Assembly: GCF_001465595.2 (NCBI RefSeq)
Contig: NZ_CP013481.2
Coordinates: 2,294,001 to 2,358,000, forward strand
Length of the DNA stretch: 64,000 bases
Direction of reading: 5' to 3'
Source: Pandoraea apista
GTDB lineage: Bacteria > Pseudomonadota > Gammaproteobacteria > Burkholderiales > Burkholderiaceae
The translations under genes and the position numbers were made by a program. Shown piece by piece: positions 29,079 through 39,390 of this stretch (within the stretch, counting starts at the first letter, position 1; the number at the start of each line of letters is the position of its first letter). The notes under the pieces were generated by a model. The model was not told the DNA's origin, searched no databases, and was given only the letters and a program-made list of their open reading frames with translations.

Positions 29079-29420
29079 ATGACCACTGTCCGCACCCGCT
29101 TTGCGCCTAGCCCGACCGGATTCATCCATCTGGGCAACATCCGTTCCGCTCTCTATCCGTGGGCCTTCGCGCGTCACAATCAAGGCACGTTCGTGCTGCG
29201 CATCGAAGACACCGATCTCGAGCGCTCGACCCCGGAAGCCGTGCAGGTCATTCTCGAAGGCATGGAATGGCTCGGCCTCGACTACGACGAAGGCCCGTTC
29301 TACCAGATGCAGCGCATGGATCGCTATCGCGAAGTGCTTGAGCAACTGAAGGACGCCGGTCACATCTATCCGTGCTACATGAGCGTGGAAGAACTCGACG
29401 CGTTGCGCGAACAGCAACGT
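29079..29420 (+). pseudogene. gltX: gltX fragment: first 114 codons, cut by join to eptA (copy A)
   Basis: The fragment encodes the N-terminus of glutamyl-tRNA synthetase ([13 protein letters not shown] with the HIGH-type motif) up to arginine 114 and then runs into antisense eptA-like sequence. The chimeric frame continues for 55 foreign codons and stops at 29588. Full genes are present at 36647 and 56105. The break coincides with the copy A/B join, so I treat it as an artefact, not a decaying gene. Confidence 0.9.
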
Positions 29421-30673
29421 TGTACGCAATGGCGTTGTCGTACTCGTTGCGCAAACGTCGCACCCACAGCGAGCGCCCTTGTGCCTCCAGATCGGCCATC
29501 ACGGTATCGTCGGTGTTGTCGAAGCGCGCGAACTCCTCCGGGTAGCGCATATCGTAGGTCGGGTGCGCCCCCAGCAAATGTACGATGATGAGCTTGCGAG
29601 GTGCGTCGCTCGCGAGCGCGGCATCGAAGGGCGGCAGCAGATTGCCGTCGAAATTGTTCTCGCCGCGCCCGAACCCCTTGTTGATGAATACCCGCTCGTC
29701 GGCGCGATTGGCGACCAGTCCGAGCCAGCCGTCGTTAGGCACCTGATTCGAGATCCAATAGGTGCGATATCCGGCTTCCCGGGCAAGCATGATGAGATCG
29801 GGCTGACGCATCCAGCCCTCGGGATCTTCGAGGCTCGCCGGCGTGAGCATCTTCATGAGTGAAGCCATCGTTGCCGGCGCGGACGACACCACGTCGCGGA
29901 ACACAGTGAGGTCGTTGCGCATCGAGTTGAGCATGGGCGTGGTGTTGCGCGCATAGCCATAGAGCGACATGTTGTTGCGGTTCAGGCTCTCGCCGATCAC
30001 CCATACGACAGTCTTGCGCTCAGGCCCGAGATACTGCACGCGCCAGTCCGCGCGCTGGGCCATGTTTTGCTCGAGTTCTCGTTGCAGCTTGCCGGCGTGA
30101 GCCAACTGCCCCTGATAGTCGAGATAGCGAATGGGCCAGTAGAGCAGGGTTCTCTTTGGCCATGGTCGGATTCAGATGCAGTGCGAGAAAGCCCGTGAGC
30201 AAGCTGACAACGGCGATCTTGCCGCTGCGGCGCAGCAACGGCGGAGAACTCGCGGCCTCGGTTCTCGACAGTCGGTGCTCCAGCACGACAACGGCCGACA
30301 TCAGTATCGCGAAGACGGTGCTCGCCTCGGCGATGTCGCGCCAGTGGTGACGGAAGAACTCGCCGGCTTCCGATGGGTTGGTGTTGAACACCGCTTGTAA
30401 CACCAACAGATGGTTCGGACGCAGACCAAAGTAATCGCGCAAGAATCCCTTGGTCGCGGCGTCGAGAAAGAAGATGGCGATGACGCCGAGCGTGGTGACG
30501 CTCAGCCACACCGCCCGTGCGCGCAGCAACAGGCATAGACCTGCGAGTCCGGGCAGTGCAGTTACCATGAGCGCCGCACTCTTGCCGTATTCGCTGGCGC
30601 CGAGCATGCCAAACGCCCAGAACAGGGTGAGTCCGCCCAGTCCGAGACAAAGGCGGTAAAGCAGTGATTTCAA
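29418..30673 (-). pseudogene. Broken EptA-like phosphoethanolamine transferase (copy B)
   Basis: This copy lacks the last 117 or so codons, including the metal-binding SADHAQEVGHTRNHTG, because the sequence starts inside the gene. It also has a 2-base deletion at about 30148 (gcagtggg in A reads gcaggg) that splits the rest into two frames. Copies A and C are intact, so this is most likely sequence error at a contig edge. Confidence 0.85.
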
Positions 30674-30894
30674 GATCGTGTCCCCCAAAACTTCGCGCGC
30701 GTCGTGGCGTGTCTGTCGATGACCGGCAGATCGGTTCGGCCGGCGTCGGAATTCGACCAAAATTGGGGATTTGGTGTCATGCGTCCGAGATCTTCGGACG
30801 AATTGTTCAGTATTCGGAACGATCGTCTCGCCCAGTGGCCTGCCGTGGGCGATGGCAGGCAACAGGCTTCGTGGCGCCTGGCAGTTAGTTCAGT

Positions 30895-31231
30895 TCAGTG
30901 CAGACGTGCGCCGTTGGGGACGGCGCGTTCCACTCCGCGAGCACGATCGCGCCAGAGGCGTCGGCAAAGCCGGTCACCAACACTTCCGAGGCAACGCCGG
31001 CAATGCGTTTGGGGGCGAAATTGCAAACGCACAGCACTTGTCTGCCGACAAGCGCCTCCGGAGTGTAGTGCACGGTGATCTGTGCGCTGGAGTTTTCACG
31101 CCCAATGCCCCCAGATCGACTTCCAGCACATAAGCGGGCTCTTCGCTTTCTCATTGGACGCGGGCCGCCACAATCGTCCCCACGCGTAAATCGATTTTCT
31201 CGAAGTCCTGCCACTCGATGGTCTCGGCCAT
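30895..31231 (-). pseudogene. csaA: Frameshifted CsaA-type gene (copy B)
   Basis: Four single-base indels relative to copies A and C (deletions at about 30935, 31092 and 31140; an extra g at about 31155) destroy the frame. The ATG and its upstream site are unchanged at 31231. The indels sit mainly in short homopolymers. Confidence 0.85.
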
Positions 31232-31354
31232 ATCCGGTTCCTTTGTCCTTGTCGACGGATGAATAGGCGCAAAGCGTAGCCGGTTGTCGCCGCATCCGGC
31301 TTGTGAATTTCGGCAGACGGCGGCCGGCTCGTACAGTACGAGGGGGCTGCCGGA

Positions 31355-32123
31355 TCAGTCGCACCCGGTGTGCTCGCGGCGCCAGACCGCAGGCGTTTGA
31401 CCGTATTGCCGGCGAAAGGCGTGGGTGAGGGCGCTCTGGTCGTTGAAAACCAACGTCGAGCGCGATGTCGGCGAGCGTCGCGTCGCTCTGCGTGAGCAGC
31501 GACGCCGCGCGCGCGAGCCGGAGGCGCATCAGATGCCGGTGAGGTGTCTCTCCGGTCATCGCAACGAAGCAATCGTGAAAGTGCCGCACGCTCATGCCGG
31601 CGTCCTGTGCCAGCGTCGCCGTGTCAAGCGGCGTGGACAGTTCGGCTTGCAGCCGCGCGTCGATACGCGCCAGATCCAGCCGCACCGAACGCAACGCGGG
31701 GCGCGTCGGTGCCAGCCTTGCCGTAAGGGCGTTGAGCCACTCGCGAACGACCGGATCGTTGCCGCTCAGCGGGAGTCCGTCTCGCGCATTCGCACTGACT
31801 CGCCGGACCAGCGCCAGCAGCTTGGTATCAAGCGCGAAAAACGCCTCGTGTGCGAACGCTCGTTCGGTGCCGGTCTTGGCGGCAAGGTGTGAGGGCACGT
31901 CGAGCACGACCTGCCGATTCGGACCGTCTCCCCGATAGTCGTGCCGCACTCCCGCCGGAATCACCACGCCGTTGCGTGCCCCAACGCGGCCAAACTGCAT
32001 GGCATGGCCATCCAGCGAAATCGACATGCGCCCCGATAGCCCGATCACGACCTGATGAAAGTCGTGCGTGTCGGTGCTGTCGGTCGGACGGTACTCGCGC
32101 AGTTCGAGAATCGGGGCAGACAT
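31355..32123 (-). pseudogene. Frameshifted AraC-family regulator (copy B)
   Basis: One extra a in an a-run (31445-31448) shifts the frame within the second helix-turn-helix, after DIALDVGF. The frame then reads on through csaA to 30885, giving a false 412-residue fusion. Copies A and C encode the intact 255-residue protein. Confidence 0.85.
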
Positions 32124-32265
32124 GATCGGGTGACGGCAAACGCTCGGGAATCAGACGTTAGCACCGTTCTGGGGAATAAGGCGCGGAAGGTGCATGACTT
32201 CAGGTTATGAAAAAACGCGCAAAGCAATCCCGGATTCATTGGTTCGGGCGCGCGGAGCGGATCGC

Positions 32266-32283
32266 TACACTGGTTCTCCAGTG
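32266..32283 (+). promoter_or_regulatory. Putative ssuE promoter and inverted repeat (copy B)
   Basis: This is the same TACACT element and cactgg/ccagtg repeat as at 24696-24713, unchanged in this copy. Confidence 0.3.
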
Positions 32284-32404
32284 GCCGGGACTGCTCCGGC
32301 CGGCACCGCGCGAACCGCTTGCCGGACGGGAGCGGGCCCGGTGCGCTTCAATTTCTCAGGGCCAGCGTAGCAGCACGCGTGCGGCCCCTCTTTGGCAGGG
32401 AAGT

Positions 32405-33015
32405 ATGATATACGCCGTCACGATCTCGGGCAGCCCGTCGCCGCCTCGCGCAGCGCCCGGTTGCTGCGTTTTGTCGAAACTGAACTGGCTGCGGCCGGCA
32501 TCGCGGTGCGTCGCATCGATATTCGCGCGCTCTCGCCCGCAGCGTTGCTCGCCGCCGACACGTCGCACGACGACCTTCGCCATGCGCTCGCGCAAGTCGC
32601 CGGTGCGCAGGCCGTGGTGGTTGCGACACCCGTATACAAGGCTGCCTACAGTGGCCTGCTCAAAGCCTTCCTCGATGTGCTCCCGCAAGACGGACTGGCC
32701 GACAAGCTGGTCGCGCCGTTTGCCACGGGCGGTAGTCCCGCGCACTTGCTCGCGCTCGATTACGCACTCAAGCCGGTGCTTTCCGCACTCGGGGCGCAAC
32801 ATATTTTGCGTGGCGTGTTTGCCGTCGACCAGCAGGTGCCGAAGGAAGATGGCGCCACGCTCGATGCGCCGATTGCCCAACGTCTGGGTACCACGGTCGA
32901 TCAGCTTTCGCAGTGGCTGCATGAACGCGAAGTGATTCGTCAGTGGCCGGCCACCGCTGCTACCGCTGCCGCAGCGGCGCGCTCCGCTGCGGCCCGGGCA
33001 ACGCTCGCCGCCTGA
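32405..33015 (+). pseudogene. ssuE: Frameshifted ssuE (copy B)
   Basis: Loss of one g at about 32440 (tcggcc in A and C reads tcgcc) shifts the frame at about codon 12. The remaining 190 or so codons are intact in another frame and could be read only from an upstream start at 32392. SsuE is complete in copies A and C. Confidence 0.85.
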
Positions 33016-33029
33016 TCCCCGGAGCTCAC

Positions 33030-34180
33030 ATGCAAGTCTTCTGGTTCATTCCGACACACGGCGATACACGCTATCTGGGAACGTCCGACGGCGGACGCGT
33101 ATTTGATTTCGATTACGCGCGGCAGATCGCCAGCGCCGTGGATTCGCTGGGCTACGAGGGGGTTTTGCTGCCCACCGGGCGCTCTTGCGAAGACGCCTGG
33201 GTGACGGCATCGAGCCTCATCGGTGCCACCCGGAATCTGAAATTTCTCGTCGCCGTTCGTCCGGGAATCGCTTCGCCCGCGCTGACGGCACGCATGGCTT
33301 CGACGTTCGATCGCCTATCGGGGGCAGGTTGTTGATCAACGTTGTCACAGGCGGCGATGCGGGCGAACTGGAAGGCGACGGCTTCTTTGCCGATCATGCC
33401 GAGCGCTACGCCGTGACCGACGAATTTCTGCGCATCTGGCGTTCGCTGTTCGAGAAATCGCACCATGGTGAGAGCGTCGATTTCGAAGGCAAACATCTGC
33501 GGGCGAAGGGGGCGAAACTGTTTTTCCCGCCGGTGCAAACGCCGTATCCGCCGCTTTATTTCGGCGGCTCGTCGGAGGTGGCGCGCCAGATCGCCGCCGA
33601 GCAACTCGACGTCTATCTGACTTGGGGCGAACCGCTTGCCGACGTGGCCGAGAAGATTGCCGACGTGCGTGCGCGCGCCGCCAAACTCGGACGCACGTTG
33701 CGCTTCGGCCTGCGTTTGCATGTGATCGTGCGGGAGACGGAAGACGAAGCGTGGCGCGCGGCCGATGCCCTCATCAGCAAGCTCGACGACGAAACCATTG
33801 CGCGCGTGCAGACGCAGTTCGCCAAGATGGACTCGGAAGGCCAGCGGCGCATGGCGGCGCTGCACGGCGGGCGTCGCGACAAGCTCGTGATCGCCCCCAA
33901 TCTGTGGGCGGGCGTGGGGCTCGTGCGCGGCGGCGCAGGCACGGCGCTCGTGGGCGATGGACCGACGGTGGCGCAGCGTTTGCGTGAGTACGCCGATCTG
34001 GGCATCGACACCTTCATTCTGTCGGGCTATCCGCACCTCGAAGAGGCCTACCGTTTCGCCGAACTGGTGTTCCCGCATCTGCCTCGCAACGTGCGCGAGC
34101 GGCTGGGCAATGTCTCGCTCTCGGGGCCGATCGGCGAGGTCATGGCCAACAACCTCGTGCCAAGGGCGTCACAAAGCTGA
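33030..34180 (+). pseudogene. ssuD: Frameshifted ssuD (copy B)
   Basis: A run of six g in A and C is five g here (about 33320-33325), so the frame from the ATG stops at 33335 after about 100 codons (ends LSGAGC). The last two thirds of the protein continue in the other frame. This is the last of the twelve indels in copy B; everything downstream matches A and C. Confidence 0.85.
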
Positions 34181-34256
34181 ACGCTATACGGCATCGAACC
34201 CGTCTCACCACGATTTGAAGAGAAGCGGGGCCGTAGGGCCTCGGGGAGAAATTCGC

Positions 34257-35120
34257 ATGACGCAAACCACCTTGCAAACGACCGCGACCGACGCCACAGC
34301 CACGATCCCCGTTGTCAGTGGCGGTGGCACGCTGCAACGCTATTGGCGCACGGCAGCGAGACGGCTTGCCCCGTGGGCGGTGCCTATCGTGCTGGTCGCG
34401 CTCTGGCAGTTGGCCGCGCAGGAGGGCTGGCTGTCGACGCGGGTATTGCCCGCGCCGTCAGCCGTGGTCGACGCCGCCTGGCAACTTGCTGTCAGCGGTC
34501 AGATCTGGCGCGACATTGGCGTGTCGACCGGCCGCGCAGTGATCGGCTTTCTGATCGGTGGCGGCCTCGGTCTGCTGCTGGGCATGTTGACCGGCTTGTC
34601 GCGAGTGGCGGAAACGGCGCTCGATTCCTCGTTTCAGATGCTGCGCAATATCCCGCATCTGGCGCTCATCCCGCTCGTGATCCTGTGGTTCGGCATTGAC
34701 GAAAAGGCCAAGCTGTTTCTGGTGTCCATCGGCGTGTTTTTCCCGATGTACCTGAACACCTACGCGGGCATTCGTGCTGTCGACCCGGCGCTCGTCGAAA
34801 TGGCGCGCAGTTACGGTCTGCGGGGCTGGGCCCTGTATCGCGACGTGATTCTGCCGGGCGCGCTGCCGTCGATTCTGGTGGGCGTGCGCTTCTCGCTGGG
34901 CCTGATGTGGGTGACGCTGATCGTGGCGGAAACCATCTCGGCGCAATCGGGTATCGGCTATCTGACGATGAACGCCCGGGAGTTCCTCCAGACCGACATC
35001 GTGCTCGTGGGGATTCTGTTGTACGCGTTGCTGGGCAAGCTGGCCGACGTGCTGGCCAAAGAACTGGAATTTCGCTGGTTGCGTTGGCATCCGGCCTTTC
35101 AACGAGGAGCCGTCGCATGA
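34257..35120 (+). CDS. ssuC: Sulfonate ABC transporter permease SsuC (copy B, intact)
   Basis: The product is identical to the 287-residue SsuC of copy A, with the permease loop [11 protein letters not shown] and the same gggga site before the ATG. In this copy the two upstream genes ssuE and ssuD are frameshifted, but ssuC itself and its ATGA overlap with ssuB are unchanged. Confidence 0.92.
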   Translation: MTQTTLQTTATDATATIPVVSGGGTLQRYWRTAARRLAPWAVPIVLVALWQLAAQEGWLSTRVLPAPSAVVDAAWQLAVSGQIWRDIGVSTGRAVIGFLIGGGLGLLLGMLTGLSRVAETALDSSFQMLRNIPHLALIPLVILWFGIDEKAKLFLVSIGVFFPMYLNTYAGIRAVDPALVEMARSYGLRGWALYRDVILPGALPSILVGVRFSLGLMWVTLIVAETISAQSGIGYLTMNAREFLQTDIVLVGILLYALLGKLADVLAKELEFRWLRWHPAFQRGAVA

Positions 35121-36133
35121 GCGCACAACAATTGGCCCCGGTCGCGGGCGTCGACATTGAAGCCGAATGGAAGGCGGAGCAACGCGCCACGGGCCGCGTG
35201 CCGCTCGATCCGCAAGCCGACCCGTTCGGCACGCAACTGCCGCTCGGTAGGGGCATTACCGCCCACGCGGTATCGCGTACGGCGCAGGGGACGAATCTTA
35301 AAGTGGTGCCTCCTGCAAGTGAGGTGGAGGCTCCGGCATCGACGGGCGGCGGTCTGCGCATCGACGGCGTGGGCAAGCGCTACGGTACACGCTCGGTGCT
35401 CTCGGATTTTTCGCTGGCGATTCCGCGAGGTGGGTTTGCCGCCATCGTGGGGCGAAGCGGCTGCGGCAAGTCCACGCTGCTGCGGCTGATCGCGGGCCTT
35501 GAGACACCCGACGCGGGGCGTATTGCGCTCGACGGACACGCGCTCAGTGGCGCGTCCGGCGCGGTGTCCACCCGCATCATGTTCCAGGATGCGCGTCTGC
35601 TGCCGTGGCGCACGGTGCTGGAGAACGTCGCCCTCGGGCTGCCGAAATCGTCGCACGCCAAGGCCTTGGAAGTACTGGGCGAAGTCGGATTGGCCGAGCG
35701 CGCCAACGATTGGCCCAGCCAACTGTCGGGCGGTCAGCGCCAACGAGTAGCACTGGCACGCGCCCTGGTGCATCAACCCGATTTGCTATTGCTGGACGAA
35801 CCGCTCGGCGCACTCGACGCACTTACGCGCATCGAGATGCACGCGCTGATCGAACGTCTGTGGCGTGCCCATGGCTTCACGGCATTGCTGGTCACGCACG
35901 ATGTGCAGGAGGCGGTAGCGCTGGCCGATCGCGTAGTGCTCATCGAGCAGGGCCAGTTAGGTCTTGATCAACCGGTGTCGCTGGCGCGTCCACGCGCTCG
36001 CGGCAGTGTCGAGTTTGCCGGACTTGAGGCCCAGGTACTCGCGCGTGTGCTCCAAACCGAACCGTCGGCGAGCGCCCATGTTCCCGCCCCCGAGCCGCTG
36101 TGGCCGGCGGCGACGGTGCGCTGGGCAGTCTGA
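35117..36133 (+). CDS. ssuB: Sulfonate ABC transporter ATPase SsuB (copy B, intact)
   Basis: The product is identical to the 338-residue SsuB of copy A, including the 78-residue N-terminal extension, Walker [10 protein letters not shown] and signature LSGGQRQ. The start overlaps the ssuC stop. Confidence 0.92.
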   Translation: MSAQQLAPVAGVDIEAEWKAEQRATGRVPLDPQADPFGTQLPLGRGITAHAVSRTAQGTNLKVVPPASEVEAPASTGGGLRIDGVGKRYGTRSVLSDFSLAIPRGGFAAIVGRSGCGKSTLLRLIAGLETPDAGRIALDGHALSGASGAVSTRIMFQDARLLPWRTVLENVALGLPKSSHAKALEVLGEVGLAERANDWPSQLSGGQRQRVALARALVHQPDLLLLDEPLGALDALTRIEMHALIERLWRAHGFTALLVTHDVQEAVALADRVVLIEQGQLGLDQPVSLARPRARGSVEFAGLEAQVLARVLQTEPSASAHVPAPEPLWPAATVRWAV

Positions 36134-36186
36134 CGTCATCCGTTCATTCGTTTTTCCGAAGTTTTTTCCGAACACAGGAGTTCATC

Positions 36187-36402
36187 ATGGGTATCACTGC
36201 CATCAACGTCCGTAACCAGTTCAAAGGCCGCATTCGCGAAATCCTGCGCGGCCCGGTCTTGTCCGAAGTCGACGTCGAAACGCCGAGCGGCATCGTCACC
36301 TCGGTAATCACCACACGCTCGATCGACGAACTGCGTCTGGACGTCGGTTCGGAAGTCGTGGCCCTCGTCAAGGCCACCGAGGTCTCGCTCGCCAAGCTCT
36401 GA
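36187..36402 (+). CDS. ssuF: SsuF-type molbindin (copy B, intact)
   Basis: The product is identical to the 71-residue single Mop-domain protein of copy A. It closes the ssu genes in this copy and is followed by the same nested inverted repeat. Confidence 0.83.
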   Translation: MGITAINVRNQFKGRIREILRGPVLSEVDVETPSGIVTSVITTRSIDELRLDVGSEVVALVKATEVSLAKL

Positions 36403-36433
36403 CGCTGGCGGCCCGGCGCCTGATCGCGCTGCA

Positions 36434-36502
36434 AATTTCCGAGTTCTCGGGACCGCATCGGACGCGCGCGGGAGCGGCGTCCGATGCGGATGACGGGAAA
36501 TT
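36434..36502. promoter_or_regulatory. Nested inverted repeat before gltX (copy B)
   Basis: The 13-bp stem (36453-36465 with 36477-36489) and outer 7-bp arms are the same as in copy A. Confidence 0.45.
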
Positions 36503-36545
36503 CCGATGCCGCTCTCGGACTGTGCCGCGAATGCACGCACTCGGC

Positions 36546-36554
36546 TGATATAAT
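36546..36554 (+). promoter_or_regulatory. Extended -10 promoter of gltX (copy B)
   Basis: TG-a-TATAAT is identical to the element at 28978. Here it drives a complete gltX. Confidence 0.65.
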
Positions 36555-36646
36555 GATGGCTTCCAAATGTTGGCGACCCGCCTGCGCGAGACCCTCCGCC
36601 GCGGGCGTTTTTGTTTGTTGCCGACGCGATGCACCGAAGCCAAACC

Positions 36647-38038
36647 ATGACCACTGTCCGCACCCGCTTTGCGCCTAGCCCGACCGGATTCATCCATCTG
36701 GGCAACATCCGTTCCGCTCTCTATCCGTGGGCCTTCGCGCGTCACAATCAAGGCACGTTCGTGCTGCGCATCGAAGACACCGATCTCGAGCGCTCGACCC
36801 CGGAAGCCGTGCAGGTCATTCTCGAAGGCATGGAATGGCTCGGCCTCGACTACGACGAAGGCCCGTTCTACCAGATGCAGCGCATGGATCGCTATCGCGA
36901 AGTGCTTGAGCAACTGAAGGACGCCGGTCACATCTATCCGTGCTACATGAGCGTGGAAGAACTCGACGCGTTGCGCGAACAGCAACGTGCGCGTGGCGAG
37001 AAGCCGCGTTACGACGGCCGCTGGCGTCCCGAGCCGGGCAAGGTGCTGCCCGAGCCGCCCGCTGGCGTGCAACCGGTGCTGCGCTTCAAGAACCCGCTCA
37101 GCGGCAGCGTGGTGTGGGAAGACGCTGTCAAGGGCCGTATCGAGATCTCGAACGAGGAACTCGACGATCTCGTGATCGCGCGTCCGGACGGCACCCCGAC
37201 GTACAACTTCTGCGTTGTGGTCGATGACATCGATATGGACATCACGCATGTGATTCGCGGCGACGACCATGTGAACAACACGCCGCGTCAGATCAACATC
37301 TTCGAAGCGCTCGGCAAGCAGCCGCCGGTCTATGCGCACTTGCCCACGGTGCTCAACGACCAGGGCGAGAAGATGTCCAAGCGCAACGGTGCGATGAGTG
37401 TGGTCCAGTATCGCGAAGAGGGTTTCCTGCCGGAAGCCGTGGTGAACTATCTGGCGCGCCTGGGCTGGGCGCACGGCGACGCCGAAGTCTTCACGCGTGA
37501 GCAGTTCGTCGCGTGGTTCGATCTGGAACACCTGGGCAAGTCGCCGGCACAGCACAATCCCGAAAAGCTGCTGTGGCTGAACAACCAGTATCTGAAGCAA
37601 GCGGACAATGAGCGCCTGGCCGGGTTGACCGAGCCGTTCCTGCAAAAGGCGGGCGTGTCGATCGAGGGGGGAGCGTCGCTCGCGGGGGTGGTTGGGCTGT
37701 TCAAAGACCGTGCGAACACGATTAAGGACATCGCGCAAAGCGCCGAAATGTTCTACCGCAAGCCCGTGCCGTCGGACGCTGATCTGACCCAGCACATGAC
37801 GGATGCCGCACGCGCGGCGGTGAAGGATCTGGCCGCCGCACTGGCTGCGCTGCCCGAGTGGAAGAAGGAGGCGATTTCGCCGGCCTTCAAGGCCACGCTC
37901 GCGCAGCATGGCATGAAGATGCCGCAACTCGCGATGCCGGTGCGTCTGCTCGTGGTTGGCACGACACACACGCCCGCTATCGACGCCGTGCTCGAACTGC
38001 TCGGCCGCGATACGGTGCTGGCGCGTCTGGGCGCGTGA
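36647..38038 (+). CDS. gltX: Glutamyl-tRNA synthetase (copy B, first complete copy)
   Basis: GltX charges tRNA-Glu with glutamate in the cytosol. The protein is 463 residues, typical of the class I discriminating form. The HIGH-type motif is HLGN within [19 protein letters not shown] (residues 8-26); KMSKR is at 242-246 ([10 protein letters not shown]). ATG 36647 is the family start; two earlier in-frame starts (36611 TTG and 36629 ATG) add residues unlike the family. It has its own extended -10 promoter and ends at a strong bidirectional terminator shared with convergent suhB. Confidence 0.96.
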   Translation: MTTVRTRFAPSPTGFIHLGNIRSALYPWAFARHNQGTFVLRIEDTDLERSTPEAVQVILEGMEWLGLDYDEGPFYQMQRMDRYREVLEQLKDAGHIYPCYMSVEELDALREQQRARGEKPRYDGRWRPEPGKVLPEPPAGVQPVLRFKNPLSGSVVWEDAVKGRIEISNEELDDLVIARPDGTPTYNFCVVVDDIDMDITHVIRGDDHVNNTPRQINIFEALGKQPPVYAHLPTVLNDQGEKMSKRNGAMSVVQYREEGFLPEAVVNYLARLGWAHGDAEVFTREQFVAWFDLEHLGKSPAQHNPEKLLWLNNQYLKQADNERLAGLTEPFLQKAGVSIEGGASLAGVVGLFKDRANTIKDIAQSAEMFYRKPVPSDADLTQHMTDAARAAVKDLAAALAALPEWKKEAISPAFKATLAQHGMKMPQLAMPVRLLVVGTTHTPAIDAVLELLGRDTVLARLGA

Positions 38039-38090
38039 AGCGTCACGCATGAGGCTTTCCGGGGTTGCCAGTGGCGGCGGCCGGAAACAA

Positions 38091-38129
38091 AAAACCCCGG
38101 GATGCCTGAGCATCGCCGGGGTTTTTTTT
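38091..38129. terminator. Bidirectional terminator between gltX and suhB (copy B)
   Basis: aaaaccccgg (38091-38100) and gatgc (38101-38105) pair with gcatc (38110-38114) and ccggggtttt (38116-38125) around a ctga loop, with one bulged g. A-run and T-run on the two sides serve both convergent genes. Confidence 0.92.
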
Positions 38130-38158
38130 ACAGGGGCCGCCATGCCCCCTGTCAGGGC

Positions 38159-39016
38159 TTACGACTGCGCGCCGTCCTGTGCTGCAACGGCGCTGGCGCG
38201 TGCCGACGGGGCCGGACGCTTGGCGCGCGAATAGCCTTCGAGCAGCTTGACCATCTGTGCGTAGATCTTTGGGTTGCCCGCCAGGATTTCGCCTTCGAAC
38301 AGGAAATCCGATTCACCGGTGTAATTGCCCACGAGACCACCGGCTTCGGTGATCAGCAGGCTGCCTGCGGCCATGTCCCACGGATTCAGACCTTGCTCGA
38401 AGAAGCCGTCCATGCGGCCGGCGGCGACGTTCGCCAGATCGAGTGCCGCAGCGCCCGGACGGCGGATGCCGGCGCAATGCTCGGTCATCGTGCCGAACAT
38501 CTTCAGGTAGTTCTCAACGCCTTGCAGGTCGCGGAACGGGAAGCCGGTGCCGATCAGGCCGTCGGCCAGACGATCGCGGCGCGACACGCGAATACGCTTG
38601 CCGTCGAGGAACGCACCACGGCCACGCGAGGCGGTAAAGAGTTCGTTGCGGGTCGGATCGTAAATTACGGCTTGCGAGACGATGCCCTTGTGCGCGAGAG
38701 CGATCGACGTGCAGTAGTAGGGCAGGCCGTGAATGAAGTTGGTGGTGCCGTCGAGCGGATCGATGATCCACTGGTATTCCGAACCCGACTTGCCGTGCTC
38801 TTCGCCCGATTCTTCGGCGAGGATGGCGTGGTCCGGATACGCTTGCAGGAGGGTTTCGATGATCGCTTGCTCGGCCGCTTTGTCCACTTCCGTCACGAAG
38901 TCGTTGTGCTGCTTCTTGCTGACCTTGACAGTGTCGATGTCGAGAGAAGCGCGGCTGATGATGTTGCCGGCGCGGCGCGCGGCCTTCACCGCGATATTGA
39001 GCATGGGATGCTGCAT
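38159..39016 (-). CDS. suhB: Inositol-1-monophosphatase family protein SuhB (copy B)
   Basis: SuhB-family enzymes hydrolyse inositol monophosphate with Mg2+; in E. coli SuhB also joins rRNA transcription antitermination complexes. The protein is 285 residues. The metal site is formed by E69/E70 (ILAEESGEE) and [10 protein letters not shown] (DPLDGT at 86-91), and the C-terminal [15 protein letters not shown] completes it. The Ala/Lys-rich last 20 residues are a tail. It is transcribed away from trmJ and convergent with gltX. Confidence 0.94.
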   Translation of the reverse strand: MQHPMLNIAVKAARRAGNIISRASLDIDTVKVSKKQHNDFVTEVDKAAEQAIIETLLQAYPDHAILAEESGEEHGKSGSEYQWIIDPLDGTTNFIHGLPYYCTSIALAHKGIVSQAVIYDPTRNELFTASRGRGAFLDGKRIRVSRRDRLADGLIGTGFPFRDLQGVENYLKMFGTMTEHCAGIRRPGAAALDLANVAAGRMDGFFEQGLNPWDMAAGSLLITEAGGLVGNYTGESDFLFEGEILAGNPKIYAQMVKLLEGYSRAKRPAPSARASAVAAQDGAQS

Positions 39017-39171
39017 GACAGATTCCTGTTAAGGCCATCGCCGACGGTACGCGCGACCCCTTCTGGGCCGGCCGGCAGGCGTGGCAGACAAAGCGAACAA
39101 ATTGAGCAAGAGCGATGCCCCGCAAGCGCCGCGCACAGGGTGGCGGCTCGTTTGCGGAGACGAAAACGCGT

Positions 39172-39180
39172 ATTTTAGCA
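39172..39180 (-). promoter_or_regulatory. Extended -10 promoter candidate for suhB (copy B)
   Basis: On the minus strand the sequence reads TG-c-TAAAAT, 156 bases upstream of the suhB start. The 374-base gap between suhB and trmJ (39017-39390) holds this element and, on the plus strand, an AT-rich gcaaaatag near 39291-39299 that may be the trmJ -10. I see no gene in the gap. Confidence 0.4.
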
Positions 39181-39390
39181 AAAACCCGGCCCGTGCGCTG
39201 CGTCGTCTTTATCTTCTGACCCTTTTTCGGTCGAGGCGCTGTTCGAGGTGGCGGACCGGCACGACGCCACGCAGCGCTCGCAATTCAGGGCAAAATAGCG
39301 ACGTTCGCCGCTTGCCGCCTGCCGATGCATTACCTTTCGGGGGGGCTGCGGTGCTGCCCACTGCCGCTCGACTCTCATCGCCGCTGTCTC

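Larger units (their letters stand above)
21452..29420. repeat. Copy A of a locus present three times in the window
   Basis: Bases 21452-29420 recur as 48478-56446 (offset 27026, identical wherever compared), and bases 21841-29420 recur as 29418-36988 with 12 small indels. Copy A is joined naturally to the unique sequence on its left (a continuous intergenic gap after the MFS gene) but ends abruptly inside gltX. No transposase, terminal inverted repeat or flanking direct repeat is present, so it is not a mobile element. Confidence 0.95.

Noticed and set aside
21452..29420. Composite transposon or genomic island explaining the repeats
   Set aside because: There is no transposase, integrase, inverted or direct terminal repeat, or tRNA target at any boundary, and the content is housekeeping genes.
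29079..29588. 170-codon chimeric protein gltX'-antisense eptA
   Set aside because: The last 55 codons are out-of-frame antisense sequence created by the join; nothing suggests a real protein.
30885..32123. 412-residue AraC-CsaA fusion regulator
   Set aside because: It exists only because of a one-base insertion in copy B; copies A and C encode two separate normal proteins.
30148..33329. True pseudogenes produced by relaxed selection after duplication
   Set aside because: The differences are all small indels with no substitutions and end abruptly, which fits sequencing error better than decay. I cannot exclude it without reads.
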